DNA of 64,000 bases from Sulfitobacter brevis (GTDB taxonomy: Bacteria > Pseudomonadota > Alphaproteobacteria > Rhodobacterales > Rhodobacteraceae). The number at the start of each line of letters is the position of its first letter. The first letter of the stretch is position 1. Position numbers and translations under genes: made by a program. A model generated the notes under the pieces. That model made no database searches, was not told the DNA's origin, and saw only the letters and a program-made list of their open reading frames with translations. Where the stretch lies: assembly GCF_900112755.1 (NCBI RefSeq), contig NZ_FOMW01000005.1, positions 248,001 through 312,000 of the forward strand, given 5' to 3'. Of this stretch, positions 35,216 through 45,094 are shown piece by piece.

Positions 35216-37399
35216 GTGCGTCAGCTAAAGCAGTTTAGAATAACCACGCTATCAATAGCTGGCGGGCTGGCACTTGGATCGGGAATGCTAGGCACTGACG
35301 TCGTGTCAGCAGCTGACCATGACATCTTTAACGTGCCTGACCGCGTGACGTTAAACTTCTACGGCTCCCCGGGTTTGATAGATATGCCTGTAGCAGCGCA
35401 GTTGCCCGACGGGCAATTTGGCCTCGGCGTCTCGTATTTCGGCGGAAATTCTCGCATGACGCTGACATTTCAGGCCACACCCCGACTGTCAGCCAGCTTT
35501 CGCTATTCCGGCATTGATGTTGGCGAGGCTAATAAAATTGGCGGCTACGCTGTTTACCGCGACCGCAGTTTCGACGTGCGCTATCTGCTCAAGAAAGAAA
35601 GCAAGTTTTGGCCCGCTGTGACCGTTGGTTTGCAGGATTTTGCCGGCACGGGGATTTATGCTGGCGAATATATTGTCGCGACAAAGGTGTTCGAGCACCC
35701 CCGTGTTGCTGGTAAGGTAAATGTCACGGCGGGTTTGGGCTGGGGCAGATTGGGCAGTTCCGGCGCGATTGGCGCGCCGTTCGGCGGGGGACGGTCCAGC
35801 TTTGATGTGAGCAGCACGGGCGGCAAACCCTCCTATGACCAGTGGTTTCGAGGCCCCGCCGCGCCTTTTGGCGGCGTGGAATGGCACATAGATGATAAAT
35901 GGGCCATCAAAGCCGAATACAGTTCCGACGCCTATACCCAAGAGGCAGTGCAGCGGGATGTGTTTACCAAGAAGTCACGGTTCAATTTCGGCGCCGAATA
36001 TCAATACTCCGAGCGGATGCGTATCGGCGCATATTACCTTTACGGCTCTGAAATCGGTGTGAACTTCCAGCTTCAGTTTAACCCGAAAAAACCGATGACC
36101 CCGATCCGCATTGCGCCGACGGCCCCCATCAAACAACGCCCTAACCGTGCCCTTCAGCCGCAAGCCTACGCCACCGACTGGATCACCAACGAAAGCGCTC
36201 CACGGGCGTTGCGCGATCAGCTTAAACCTGTGCTAGAGCAAAACGGCCTTACCATAGAAGCGCTTCAAGTGACGTCTTCGTCGGCCGAAATGCGGTTCCG
36301 CAACGAGCGCTATCAGGCGCGGTCGCTGGCAATTGGTCGGGCCGCACGGGCAATGGCCGAGGTGCTGCCCGCCTCAATCGAAACATTCCGCATTGTTTTG
36401 ATGGAGAACAACCTCGCGCAATCGGCTGTCACAATTCGGCGGTCTGATCTGGAGGCGCTGGAATTTGATCCGCTGGCCGCAGATGCGCTCTTGACCGTCA
36501 CCGGCATCGGCGAGGCGTCTCCGCGCTTGGCCAATGCGGTTTACAACAATGATCTCTACCCCGATTTTTCATGGTCCTTGGGGCCCTATCTCGCGCCGAG
36601 CTATTTCGATCCCGATCAACCGGTGCGTGTAGATGCGGGCGTTGAACTGGTCCTCAACTACAAGCCAAGCCCGGGCTGGTCCTTGGGCGCAAACCTGAAA
36701 TACCGCTTGGCTGGCAACGTCGGCGATTCCAGCAGATCAGGTGGTTCGAAAATCGAGCCGGTGCGCACCAATGGGGTGCTCTATTCGCAGGGCAGCGATC
36801 TGTCGGTAGAGACCGCCTATATCTCCAAGCAATGGAAACCCGGAAACGATCTCTATGCCCGGATTACGGCGGGCTATCTAGAACGGATGTTCGGTGGTGT
36901 TTCAGGTGAACTGCTTTGGAAACCTGTCGCCAGTAGGTTGGCTCTGGGCGTTGAGACGAATTATGTGAAGCAGCGTGCTTTCTCAGGCCTCGGCTTTCAG
37001 GACTATAGCGTGGCGACGGGCCATGCATCGGCCTATTACGAATTTGGACGCGGCTATCATGGGCAGCTAGACGTTGGCCGGTATCTCGCTGGCGACTACG
37101 GTGCGACGGCCACTCTTACCCGCGAGTTCGACAACGGCTGGCGCGTCGGCGGTTTCTTTACAGTCACGGATGTTTCTGCCTCGGATTTCGGTGAGGGCTC
37201 GTTTGACAAGGGCATCAACTTTACGGTTCCTGTGAGCTGGTTCATCGGTACTCCCGGAAAACGCACCGTTTCGACGACAGTCAGACCGATCCAACGAGAC
37301 GGCGGAGCACGTTTGGCAGTGCCGGGCCGACTATATGAGCAAGTAAGATCCGGCCATAAGAACGCCGTGGTAGGCCAGTGGTCGAGGGTATGGGAATGA
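35216..37399 (+). CDS. YjbH-family outer-membrane polysaccharide protein
   Basis: The 727-residue product from GTG 35216 has a signal peptide (cleavage near V-S-A-A-D-H), then the YjbH domain: an N-terminal beta-barrel-like half (Y-G-S-P-G-L-I-D-M-P-V-A) and a second half ending in the S-W-F-I-G-T-P-G-K-R motif. Alternating aromatic beta strands fit an outer-membrane barrel. YjbH belongs to the yjbEFGH exopolysaccharide system. Here it is overlapped by yjbF, whereas yjbE and yjbG are not seen. Confidence 0.9.
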   Translation: MRQLKQFRITTLSIAGGLALGSGMLGTDVVSAADHDIFNVPDRVTLNFYGSPGLIDMPVAAQLPDGQFGLGVSYFGGNSRMTLTFQATPRLSASFRYSGIDVGEANKIGGYAVYRDRSFDVRYLLKKESKFWPAVTVGLQDFAGTGIYAGEYIVATKVFEHPRVAGKVNVTAGLGWGRLGSSGAIGAPFGGGRSSFDVSSTGGKPSYDQWFRGPAAPFGGVEWHIDDKWAIKAEYSSDAYTQEAVQRDVFTKKSRFNFGAEYQYSERMRIGAYYLYGSEIGVNFQLQFNPKKPMTPIRIAPTAPIKQRPNRALQPQAYATDWITNESAPRALRDQLKPVLEQNGLTIEALQVTSSSAEMRFRNERYQARSLAIGRAARAMAEVLPASIETFRIVLMENNLAQSAVTIRRSDLEALEFDPLAADALLTVTGIGEASPRLANAVYNNDLYPDFSWSLGPYLAPSYFDPDQPVRVDAGVELVLNYKPSPGWSLGANLKYRLAGNVGDSSRSGGSKIEPVRTNGVLYSQGSDLSVETAYISKQWKPGNDLYARITAGYLERMFGGVSGELLWKPVASRLALGVETNYVKQRAFSGLGFQDYSVATGHASAYYEFGRGYHGQLDVGRYLAGDYGATATLTREFDNGWRVGGFFTVTDVSASDFGEGSFDKGINFTVPVSWFIGTPGKRTVSTTVRPIQRDGGARLAVPGRLYEQVRSGHKNAVVGQWSRVWE

Positions 37400-38103
37400 C
37401 GTTTTTGAAACTGAGTGCTTTGCTGGTTTGCGCTGTGACTTTGGCCGCCTGTTCAAATGGCAATAGTGACGGCGGCACTGATAACAACAGCTTGCTTCTG
37501 AACGCTGGCAGCGTGCTGGTTAGCAAAGTCCGAGGCGTCGGGGCTTCGGAAGAAAGACCCGCCATTCGCCTTGTGGTCACGCGCGACCAGCTAAACAGCA
37601 CCCCCGGGGAGGTGATGGAAGCCGAACCCGACAACACTGGATTGCAGGATTTCTTGCAATTAGTTGCCACCCGAAACGACTCCACGCCCGGTAAGGTCGA
37701 AGTGTGGAAGTCATCTGACGGCCTGCAAATCATCCTGCGAGAAGGCGTTTTGGTTGGCACCAAAGGTCTGGGCGGAGACATCCGTTCGGCCAGCGCGGCA
37801 GCGGCAATTGCGGGATTTGACGGCCAAGGTGGGGGCGGTGAGCGGTTGCTGACCATCGACAGGCTGGACGGCACGGCGCAAACCATCGCGTTTTCCTGCG
37901 ATATGACGCAATTAGGCCGCGAGACTTTGCAAATCGTTGATCAACGTGTTTCGACGTTCCGAATGCGTGAAGATTGCGTCTATAACCACACTAAATTCAG
38001 CAATGAATATTGGGTTGAAACTTCGGGCGGCCGGATGCGCAAATCGCATCAGTGGGCCGGGCCAGAATTCGGCTATATCACCCTGACGCGGCTTAAGAGC
38101 TGA
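37396..38103 (+). CDS. YjbF/GfcB-family lipoprotein
   Basis: From ATG 37396 the product is 235 residues with a lipobox L-A-A-C (Cys about residue 19). The GAGGG ribosome binding site at 37384-37388 and an ATGA overlap with the yjbH stop support this start over GTG 37378 or ATG 37390. The C-terminal half (C-V-Y-N-H-T-K-F-S-N-E-Y-W-V) matches YjbF/GfcB. It is a periplasmic lipoprotein partner of YjbH in exopolysaccharide production. Confidence 0.88.
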   Translation: MTFLKLSALLVCAVTLAACSNGNSDGGTDNNSLLLNAGSVLVSKVRGVGASEERPAIRLVVTRDQLNSTPGEVMEAEPDNTGLQDFLQLVATRNDSTPGKVEVWKSSDGLQIILREGVLVGTKGLGGDIRSASAAAAIAGFDGQGGGGERLLTIDRLDGTAQTIAFSCDMTQLGRETLQIVDQRVSTFRMREDCVYNHTKFSNEYWVETSGGRMRKSHQWAGPEFGYITLTRLKS

Positions 38104-38181
38104 TCGCAAAACCTATGGCCGCTGCGCGTGAATTGCGCGCGGCCCCTTGCCGATTGCGTCAACAAAAGCCAGTTTAGCGGA

Positions 38182-39039
38182 ATGGAAAAAACGTTACTCT
38201 CGTTCGGCCATGGTTATAGCGCGCGGGCATTGGCACGCCGCCTGATCCCGCAAGGCTGGACAATTTACGGCACCACCCGCAGCGCAGACAAAATGGATGA
38301 AATCCGCCAGACCGGTGTGACCCCATTGCTCTGGCTTGGAACCGATCTTGCCCCCTACCTTGACCAATGCGCGCATCTGCTGATCTCTGCCGGTCCGCAA
38401 CCCGATGGGGATCCCGTGTTGCTCGCGTTGGGTGATGAAATCGCCCGCCGCGCTGGACGGATTCGCTGGGTTGGCTATCTGTCGACCACCGGCGTTTACG
38501 GGGATCATCAGGGCGAGTGGGTGGATGAAACCACGCCGCTGGCTCCTGCCACGAGACGCGGCCATGCACGGGTCGCGGCCGAACAGGCATGGGCGGCCAT
38601 TCCCGATCTTCCGCTGCATATCTTCCGGCTCGCGGGCATCTACGGCCACGGACGCGGGCCTTTTGCAAAGGTGCGCAAAGGCACGGCTCGGCGTATCATC
38701 AAGCAAGGTCAGGTGTTTTCGCGCATCCATGTCGAGGATATCGCATTGGCGCTGGAGCTTTCGATCGCGGCCCCTCAACGCGGGGCGATCTATAATTTAT
38801 GTGACGATGATCCTGCCCCGCCGCAGGACGTGATCGGCCACGCCGCCGAGTTGCTGGGCCTCCCCCTGCCGCCTGCAGTAGACTTCGATAAGGCCGATCT
38901 GTCCCCTATGGCCCGCAGCTTTTACTCTGAAAGCAAAAAGGTTCGGAACGATCACGCCAAGGCGTCGTTGGGCTGGCAACCGCAGTTCAAAGATTACCGC
39001 AGCGGCCTCGCGGCGTTGTTGGAGGACGAGACCGCATAA
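38182..39039 (+). CDS. SDR-family NAD(P)-binding protein (YeeZ-like)
   Basis: From ATG 38182 the product is 285 residues. The N-terminal motif S-F-G-H-G-Y-S-A is the YeeZ variant of the Rossmann glycine-rich turn. S-T-T-G-V-Y-G-D carries the Ser region, but the Y-x-x-x-K active pair is missing (R-R-G-H-A-R-V-A-A at its place). It may bind NAD(P) with a different chemistry or have no dehydrogenase activity. It sits between yjbF and exoD on the same strand. Confidence 0.82.
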   Translation: MEKTLLSFGHGYSARALARRLIPQGWTIYGTTRSADKMDEIRQTGVTPLLWLGTDLAPYLDQCAHLLISAGPQPDGDPVLLALGDEIARRAGRIRWVGYLSTTGVYGDHQGEWVDETTPLAPATRRGHARVAAEQAWAAIPDLPLHIFRLAGIYGHGRGPFAKVRKGTARRIIKQGQVFSRIHVEDIALALELSIAAPQRGAIYNLCDDDPAPPQDVIGHAAELLGLPLPPAVDFDKADLSPMARSFYSESKKVRNDHAKASLGWQPQFKDYRSGLAALLEDETA

Positions 39040-39050
39040 GGGGAGCGCAG

Positions 39051-39635
39051 ATGTCCGACACCGACGACCACACACTGTCGCATCTGCTGGACGGTATGGA
39101 ACACGCGGCGACAGCCGGCAGCGTTTCGGTCCGCGACATCATCGCCGAGTTTGGCGACCGGTCGGTGACCCCCTTCATCCTTATGGTATCGCTTTTGATG
39201 GTCTCGCCGCTCTCGGGCATTCCCGGAGCGCCGACGATATCGGCCTGCATCATCATCTTGCTGTCAGCACAGGCGCTCTATGGTCGGCGCAGCCTTTGGC
39301 TTCCTGATTTCTTATTGCGCCGCGAAATGTCGGCTAGGCGGCTCAAGAAGGCCGTGCAGTGGATGCGCAAGCCCTGCGCCTTTGTTGATCGCCATTCCCA
39401 CAAGCGCATGCGGATCCTGACCAGTGGCCCGATGCGGTGGTTGACATTGGCGGCCTGTATCGTGATCCCGCTGGGCTGGCCGATGTTAGAAGTGCTGCCG
39501 ATGGTCACATCGCTGGGGGCGCTGACGGTCGGGCTGATGGCCTTTGGATTGTTCACCCGCGACGGACTTTATGTGCTCTTCGGTTATATTCTGGCCATCG
39601 CGTCCGCAGGTCTGGGCTTGGCCTTGCTGATCTGA
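39051..39635 (+). CDS. ExoD-family exopolysaccharide synthesis protein
   Basis: The 194-residue product carries the ExoD domain, with two pairs of membrane segments (P-F-I-L-M-V-S-L-L-M-V-S-P-L-S-G-I-P-G and C-I-V-I-P-L-G-W-P-M-L-E-V-L-P). The family is named after Rhizobium ExoD, needed for exopolysaccharide production and alkaline tolerance. It lies 11 bases after the SDR gene and closes the EPS locus. Confidence 0.9.
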   Translation: MSDTDDHTLSHLLDGMEHAATAGSVSVRDIIAEFGDRSVTPFILMVSLLMVSPLSGIPGAPTISACIIILLSAQALYGRRSLWLPDFLLRREMSARRLKKAVQWMRKPCAFVDRHSHKRMRILTSGPMRWLTLAACIVIPLGWPMLEVLPMVTSLGALTVGLMAFGLFTRDGLYVLFGYILAIASAGLGLALLI

Positions 39636-39706
39636 CAGTCGGTGCTTGTGACCCTTCCACCTCGTCGCCATATAGAGCCAAAGAGACTTCAGGCAGGGCG
39701 GCACTA

Positions 39707-40492
39707 ATGCGGGAAAAACTCCGGTCATTTCTGGAAGATGCACGTGTGATCAATGCGATCATGGCGGTGATTATCTTTAATGCCGTGCTGTTGGGGATGG
39801 AAACATCACCTGCGATCATGGCGCGGTTTGGCACGTTGATCTATGCGCTTGATATCGCCTGCCTGTCGGTCTTCGTGGCGGAATTACTGGCCAAGATCGT
39901 TGCCTATCGCGGGCGTTTCTTTCGCGATGGCTGGAACATCTTTGACTTCGTCATCGTGGCAACATCGCTGGTGCCTGCCGCACAAGGCTTCACCGCGCTG
40001 CGGGCATTGCGCATCCTGCGGGTGTTGCGGCTATTGTCGACCGCACCGCGTTTGCGCCGCGTTGTCGAAGGCTTCATCTCGGCCCTGCCCGGCATGGGGT
40101 CGGTATTTCTGCTGATGGCGCTGATTTTCTACATCGGCGCGGTCATTGCCACCAAACTCTTCGCCGGCACCTTCCCCGAATGGTTCGGCACACTGGCGCG
40201 GTCGGGGTATTCGTTATTCCAGATCATGACGCTGGAAAGCTGGTCGATGGGGATCGTCCGGCCCGTGATGGAGATTTACCCACTGGCGTGGCTGTTCTTC
40301 ATCCCCTTCATCATGGTCACCACCTTCGCCGTGGTAAACCTGCTGGTTGGCCTCATCGTAAACTCGATGCAAGACGCCCACCATGAAGAAGAAAACGCCG
40401 AAACCGGAGCCTACCGCGATGATATGACAGCGCGGTTGGAAGGTATCGAGCAAAAGCTTGCAGCCCTGCTGGCGCAGCGTGACGTAGAGTAG
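39707..40492 (+). CDS. Bacterial voltage-gated sodium channel, NavBac type
   Basis: The 261-residue six-transmembrane protein has voltage-sensor S4 arginines R99, R102, R105 and R108 (R-A-L-R-I-L-R-V-L-R), and the selectivity filter T-L-E-S-W-S-M at residues 175-181 followed by G-I-V-R-P. These match NavAb-type channels, where the four filter glutamates of the homotetramer set sodium selectivity. A C-terminal coiled coil (about 240-258) fits the tetramer stalk. Such channels occur in many marine Rhodobacteraceae. It is a single-gene unit converging on dxs. Confidence 0.94.
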   Translation: MREKLRSFLEDARVINAIMAVIIFNAVLLGMETSPAIMARFGTLIYALDIACLSVFVAELLAKIVAYRGRFFRDGWNIFDFVIVATSLVPAAQGFTALRALRILRVLRLLSTAPRLRRVVEGFISALPGMGSVFLLMALIFYIGAVIATKLFAGTFPEWFGTLARSGYSLFQIMTLESWSMGIVRPVMEIYPLAWLFFIPFIMVTTFAVVNLLVGLIVNSMQDAHHEEENAETGAYRDDMTARLEGIEQKLAALLAQRDVE

Positions 40493-40506
40493 CGCGGGCG
40501 CCGGGC

Positions 40507-42435
40507 TTAGGCCCGCTTTGCCCCGATGCTCGAAATCCCCAGCACATTTAGCACTTTTGCCTCGATCTGTTCGGCACTCATGCCAGCCACTTCGTACATA
40601 TCGGCAGGGCTTGCCTGATCGATAAATGTATCAGGCAGCACCATCGAGCGGAACTTCAGCCCAGTATCGAACACGCCTTCATCGGCCAGTAGTTGCGCCA
40701 CATGCGAGCCAAATCCGCCAACAGCCCCTTCTTCGATAGTGATCAGCGCCTCGTGGTCATTGGCCAGTGTCAGGATCATCTCCCGGTCTAGTGGCTTGGC
40801 AAAGCGCGCATCCGCGATGGTCGGCGTGATGCCCTTGGCCCGCAGCGCTTCGGCGGCTTTTTCAACTTCGGCAAGACGGGTGCCGAACGACAAGAGCGCA
40901 ACTTTTGCACCTTTCGCGATGATCCGGCCCTTACCGATCTCTATCGGCTCGCCGCGTTCTGGCATGGTCACGCCATTGCCCTCGCCGCGTGGAAACCGGA
41001 AGGCGATCGGTCCGTCGTCATAGGCCGCAGCGGTCGCAACCATATGTTTCAGCTCGGCCTCGTCTGCGGCGGCCATCACCACAAACCCTGGCAAGTTGGC
41101 AAGAAAAGCCACGTCAAACGCACCGGCATGGGTGGCCCCGTCAGCACCGACCAAGCCCGCGCGGTCAATGGCAAAGCGCACCGGTAAACGCTGGATCGCG
41201 ACATCATGCACGACCTGATCATAACCCCGCTGCAAGAATGTCGAATAGATCGCGCAGAACGGTTTCATCCCGCCCGCCGCCATCGCTGCCGAAAAGGTCA
41301 CGCCGTGTTGTTCGGCAATGCCTACATCAAAGCAGCGTGAAGGGTAGCGCTCAGCAAACAGGTTCAACCCCGTGCCATCCGGCATCGCCGCCGTAACCGC
41401 GCAAATCTTGTCGTCCAGCGCCGCCAGTTCGACCAGCGTGTCGCCAAACACCGAGGTATAGCTCGGCGCATTCGAGGGCGTTTTCTTTTGCTCACCCGTC
41501 ACCACGTCGAACTTGGCCACGCCGTGGCCCTTGTCGCGGGCAGCTTCGGCAGGACCGTACCCCTTGCCCTTTTTGGTGAGCACATGGATCAGAATAGGAC
41601 CGGTGGCGCGGTCTTTGACAGTGCGCAGAACCGGCAGCAACTGGTTCAGGTCATGCCCGTCAATCGGCCCAAGATAGGAAAAGCCCAACTGCTCGAACAG
41701 GGTGCCGCCCACTGCCATCCCTTTGAGCATATCCTTGGCGCGCTTGGCCCCTTCACGGAACGGATAGGGCAGCAAGCTGACCGCGCCTTTGGCCGCCGCT
41801 TTCAAATCCTGAAACGGCGCCTCGGCATAAAGACGGCTCAGGTAAGACGACATCGCGCCCACAGGTGGCGCAATCGACATCTCGTTATCGTTGAGGATGA
41901 CGATCAACCGCTTGCCCAAATCGCCTGCATTATTCAGCGCCTCATAGGCCATACCCGCCGACATCGCCCCGTCACCGATCACCGCGATCGCATCACCCAG
42001 ACCCTCGGGGATATCGCCACCCAAATCCCGCGCCACGGCAAATCCCAAGGCCGCGCTGATCGAGGTCGAGGAATGGGCCGCACCAAAGGGGTCGTAGGGG
42101 CTTTCACTACGCTTGGTAAATCCGCTGAGCCCGTCTTTCTGCCGCAGGGTGCGAATGCGATCCCGCCGCTCGGTCAGGATTTTGTGCGGGTAACACTGGT
42201 GCCCGACATCCCAGATGATCTTGTCACGCGGGGTGTCAAAGATCGCATGGAGTGCCACGGTCAGCTCTACCACCCCGAGCCCTGCACCCAAGTGGCCACC
42301 GGTCTCGGACACCGCCGAAATCGTCTCGGCGCGGACTTCGCTTGCCAGCTGGTGCAACTCGGCATCGCTAAAGCGTTTCAGGTCGTGCGGGCGGGCAACT
42401 TGGTCCAGCAGCGGTGTCTTGGGCGTTTGGGACAT
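40507..42435 (-). CDS. dxs: 1-deoxy-D-xylulose-5-phosphate synthase
   Basis: From ATG 42435 the 642-residue protein has the thiamine-diphosphate motif [23 protein letters not shown] near residue 80 and a transketolase-like pyrimidine domain ([11 protein letters not shown]). It condenses pyruvate and glyceraldehyde 3-phosphate, the entry step of the MEP isoprenoid pathway. It lies 25 bases after ispA, as in the common xseB-ispA-dxs arrangement. Confidence 0.97.
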   Translation of the reverse strand: MSQTPKTPLLDQVARPHDLKRFSDAELHQLASEVRAETISAVSETGGHLGAGLGVVELTVALHAIFDTPRDKIIWDVGHQCYPHKILTERRDRIRTLRQKDGLSGFTKRSESPYDPFGAAHSSTSISAALGFAVARDLGGDIPEGLGDAIAVIGDGAMSAGMAYEALNNAGDLGKRLIVILNDNEMSIAPPVGAMSSYLSRLYAEAPFQDLKAAAKGAVSLLPYPFREGAKRAKDMLKGMAVGGTLFEQLGFSYLGPIDGHDLNQLLPVLRTVKDRATGPILIHVLTKKGKGYGPAEAARDKGHGVAKFDVVTGEQKKTPSNAPSYTSVFGDTLVELAALDDKICAVTAAMPDGTGLNLFAERYPSRCFDVGIAEQHGVTFSAAMAAGGMKPFCAIYSTFLQRGYDQVVHDVAIQRLPVRFAIDRAGLVGADGATHAGAFDVAFLANLPGFVVMAAADEAELKHMVATAAAYDDGPIAFRFPRGEGNGVTMPERGEPIEIGKGRIIAKGAKVALLSFGTRLAEVEKAAEALRAKGITPTIADARFAKPLDREMILTLANDHEALITIEEGAVGGFGSHVAQLLADEGVFDTGLKFRSMVLPDTFIDQASPADMYEVAGMSAEQIEAKVLNVLGISSIGAKRA

Positions 42436-42460
42436 GAATGGCCTCCTGCGGCACGGCGGA

Positions 42461-43330
42461 TCAACTGTTTCGGGCAATAACGAAGGCAGCGGCCTGTCGC
42501 AAGGTTTCGCCCTCGGCTCCGTAGACAGATAGGGCATCGCAGGCCGATTGCACGAGGTCGCGCGCACGCTGCTTTGCCCCGTCCAAACCCAGATGCGACA
42601 CGAATGTCGCCTTGCCCGCATTGGCATCCTTGCCCGTGGCCTTACCGACAGTGGCCGCATCGCCCTCAATATCGAGAATGTCGTCAGCGATCTGAAAGGC
42701 CAGACCAAGGTCGCGGGCGTAGGCCTGCAACGCACGCGTCTGTGCGCCTGCCATCCGTGGCCCCGCCAAAGCGGCCCATTCAAAAAGCGCACCGGTCTTG
42801 CCCGTCTGCAACGCGGTGATCTGCGCCAGCGACAAAGGCGCGGCGGCGGTCTCTGCGGCAATATCCATCGCCTGACCGCCCACCATGCCCCGCACGCCCG
42901 CCGCCTGCGCCAAGCTGGCGATCAACGCACAAGCTGCCTCGGGCGGGCAGGGGGTTTCAGCAACCAGTTGAAAGGCCAGCGTCTGCAAGGCATCGCCCGC
43001 CAGAACAGCTGTCGCCTCGTCCCATTTACGGTGCACCGTCGGTTGCCCACGGCGCAGATCGTCGTCATCCATGCAGGGCAAATCATCATGAACTAACGAA
43101 TAGCTGTGCATCGCTTCAATCGCTGCCGCTGGTGCGGCCGCGTCATCAGCGGCAACCCCGTGGAGCCGCGCCGACTCGAATACCAGAAAGGAGCGCAAAC
43201 CCTTGCCGCCTGTCACCGCATAGCGCATCGCATCCGCCACCGGACCCTGCGCGTCGCCTAGAGCTGAGACAATGCGTCGCTCGGCGCGCGCGGCAGCCTC
43301 GGCCAGCGCTTGCTCAAACAGTACCCCCAC
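42461..43330 (-). CDS. ispA: Farnesyl/geranylgeranyl diphosphate synthase (polyprenyl synthetase)
   Basis: The 289-residue product from GTG 43330 has both aspartate-rich motifs of trans-prenyltransferases: D-D-L-P-C-M-D-D-D (FARM) near residue 83 and D-D-I-L-D (SARM) near 217. It makes C15 (possibly C20) diphosphate for quinones and undecaprenyl carrier. It lies six bases after xseB. Confidence 0.94.
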   Translation of the reverse strand: MGVLFEQALAEAAARAERRIVSALGDAQGPVADAMRYAVTGGKGLRSFLVFESARLHGVAADDAAAPAAAIEAMHSYSLVHDDLPCMDDDDLRRGQPTVHRKWDEATAVLAGDALQTLAFQLVAETPCPPEAACALIASLAQAAGVRGMVGGQAMDIAAETAAAPLSLAQITALQTGKTGALFEWAALAGPRMAGAQTRALQAYARDLGLAFQIADDILDIEGDAATVGKATGKDANAGKATFVSHLGLDGAKQRARDLVQSACDALSVYGAEGETLRQAAAFVIARNS

Positions 43331-43336
43331 GCCCGC

Positions 43337-43579
43337 CTACTGGGGGTCCAGAGGTTTCAGTCCGGCAGGGTTGCCATCGCTATCCAAGGTGATCGCAGCG
43401 ACCTTTTCTTCGGCCTCTTTTAACTTGGCTTCACACCGCGCCTTCAGCTTCGCACCACGCTCATAAAGCGCGATGCTTTCGTCCAAAGCCACATCGCCGC
43501 GCTCAAGCTGGCCCAAAACCTTCTCAAGCTCCGCCATTGCAGTTTCAAAGTTCATTTCTTCAACGGGGGTGTCGGTCAT
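43337..43579 (-). CDS. xseB: Exodeoxyribonuclease VII small subunit
   Basis: The 80-residue product has the XseB core N-F-E-T-A-M-A-E-L-E-K-V-L-G-Q-L-E-R-G-D-V-A-L-D, given here as single residues, and then the E-R-G-A-K-L segment. It binds XseA, which is not in the window, to form exonuclease VII for single-strand DNA processing. It heads the xseB-ispA-dxs operon. Confidence 0.95.
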   Translation of the reverse strand: MTDTPVEEMNFETAMAELEKVLGQLERGDVALDESIALYERGAKLKARCEAKLKEAEEKVAAITLDSDGNPAGLKPLDPQ

Positions 43580-43697
43580 TGCAGCCTCATTAATAGCAGT
43601 TTGGCGCAATCTTAATCCCCGCCGCGCGCCAAGACCAGCACCCTCTGGCTTCAATTGGCCGGTTAAACTCCAAGGGGGTCTGAGGGTTTGGAGCCCC

Positions 43698-43721
43698 AGG
43701 TTGCGGTCAGCTCCGCAACCT
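43698..43721 (-). other. Hairpin at the petR stop
   Basis: AGGTTGCGG (43698-43706) and CCGCAACCT (43713-43721) form a perfect 9-bp stem whose end touches the petR stop codon. No T run follows on the minus strand, so it may protect the petPR message or act with Rho. Confidence 0.45.
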
Positions 43722-44422
43722 CAATCGGGCGCCAGCATATAGCCCGAGCCGCGCACCGTCTGAAGGTACTGCGGCTGCTTGGGGTTATCCTCGATCTTGC
43801 GACGCAAACGGGTGATCTGCACATCCACCGCCCGTTCTTGCGCCTGCCCGCGATCGCGCCCAAGCTCCTCAACCAGCTTGGCGCGGCTTAATGCAGTCCC
43901 CGGCTGGGCCGAGAATATCTTCATCAATTGGATTTCTGTCGCAGTCAGCCGAACCAGATCGTCACCTTGCCATAATTCGCCACGTTCCAGATCATAGCGG
44001 ATCGTGCCAAGCGTCAGAACCTTGGGCGCGGCATCTTCGGCGCGGGTGTCAGGCATCCGCCGCAGGATTGCGTTAATGCGCAGCAACAGCTCTTTAGGCT
44101 CGAAGGGTTTGGGCAGATAATCGTCGGCGCCTGCCTCCAGCCCCTCGATCCGGTTGCCGGTTTCGCCCTTGGCGGTCAGCAGCAGGATCGGCGTTTGCAA
44201 TGTCTCGCGCAGCGACCGTGTCAGAGCCAGCCCGTCCTCGCCGGGCATCATCACATCCAGCACGATCAGATCAAATTCCAGCCCTGCCAAAATCCGGCGG
44301 GCATGGGCCGCATCGCGGGCCGAGGTTACCAAAAACCCGTGCCGCATCAAAAACTTTTGCAACAGCGTGCGAATGCGCTCGTCATCGTCAACGATCAGCA
44401 GATGGGCGTCGCCTGCGCTCAT
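43721..44422 (-). CDS. petR: OmpR-type response regulator, PetR-like
   Basis: The 233-residue product has a receiver domain with phosphoacceptor D56 (V-L-D-V-M-M-P) and conserved K in L-P-K-P-F. The winged-helix output domain ends in T-V-R-G-S-G-Y-M. Coupling to a MarR gene upstream with a four-base overlap matches petP-petR of Rhodobacter capsulatus, where PetR is needed for cytochrome bc1-dependent growth. No cognate histidine kinase is adjacent. Confidence 0.85.
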   Translation of the reverse strand: MSAGDAHLLIVDDDERIRTLLQKFLMRHGFLVTSARDAAHARRILAGLEFDLIVLDVMMPGEDGLALTRSLRETLQTPILLLTAKGETGNRIEGLEAGADDYLPKPFEPKELLLRINAILRRMPDTRAEDAAPKVLTLGTIRYDLERGELWQGDDLVRLTATEIQLMKIFSAQPGTALSRAKLVEELGRDRGQAQERAVDVQITRLRRKIEDNPKQPQYLQTVRGSGYMLAPD

Positions 44423-44931
44423 GTGCTGCTATCCTTGAGCCGGATATAGCTTTGGCGCAGTTCGGGATCCATCATAGCCTCCAATACGGTGCGAAATCCG
44501 GCCACCGCTTCCGGCCCTGCATCGCGAAATGCGGCCCGCATGCGGGCGCGCTGTGCGTCTGACAACTGCTGTTCCAAGGCGCGGCCCGGATCGGTCAGAT
44601 ACAGATGGCGTTCACGTTTGTCGTTCCGGCCCACCCTGCTTTGTACCAGACCATCCGAAATCAGCGTGCGCAAGACACGGTTGAGTGACTGTTTTGTCAC
44701 ACCGAGGATGTTCAGCAGGTTGTTAACCGTGGTGCCCGGTGCGCGATTGATGAAGTGGATCGCGCGGTGGTGCGCCCGCCCGTAGGCAAGATCAATCAAA
44801 ATCCGGTCAGGGTCTGCGGTAAATCCACGGTACGCAAAAAACATGGCTTCGCTGCCCTGACGTATTTGTTCGTCAGTGAGAAACAGCAGGCTGTCGCTGT
44901 TGCCCGAAGAAAGCCCGCGCCCGTCTGCCAT
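44419..44931 (-). CDS. petP: MarR-family regulator, PetP-like
   Basis: The 170-residue product has a MarR winged helix (L-G-V-T-K-Q-S-L-N-R-V-L-R-T-L and G-R-N-D-K-R-E-R-H-L-Y-L-T). It overlaps the response regulator gene by four bases, the petP-petR layout known from Rhodobacter. In this window it lies about 9 kb from petABC rather than next to it. Confidence 0.83.
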   Translation of the reverse strand: MADGRGLSSGNSDSLLFLTDEQIRQGSEAMFFAYRGFTADPDRILIDLAYGRAHHRAIHFINRAPGTTVNNLLNILGVTKQSLNRVLRTLISDGLVQSRVGRNDKRERHLYLTDPGRALEQQLSDAQRARMRAAFRDAGPEAVAGFRTVLEAMMDPELRQSYIRLKDSST

Positions 44932-45094
44932 GGAAAATCCCTTTGTATACCGGTCCGCAGTTTAAGTCAGTCATGTTGACATTCCAAGAGTGAAAGGCTA
45001 TCGAATCGAGGCTTTTGCGTAATTTAATGTCTCAACTTGGGTATATTGGCGCAATATTCGCAAACACAACACTCCGAGCGGGAAAGGATACACC

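Noticed and set aside
41488-42480. 330-codon open frame on the plus strand
   Set aside because: It is antisense to dxs, which is complete and strongly conserved.
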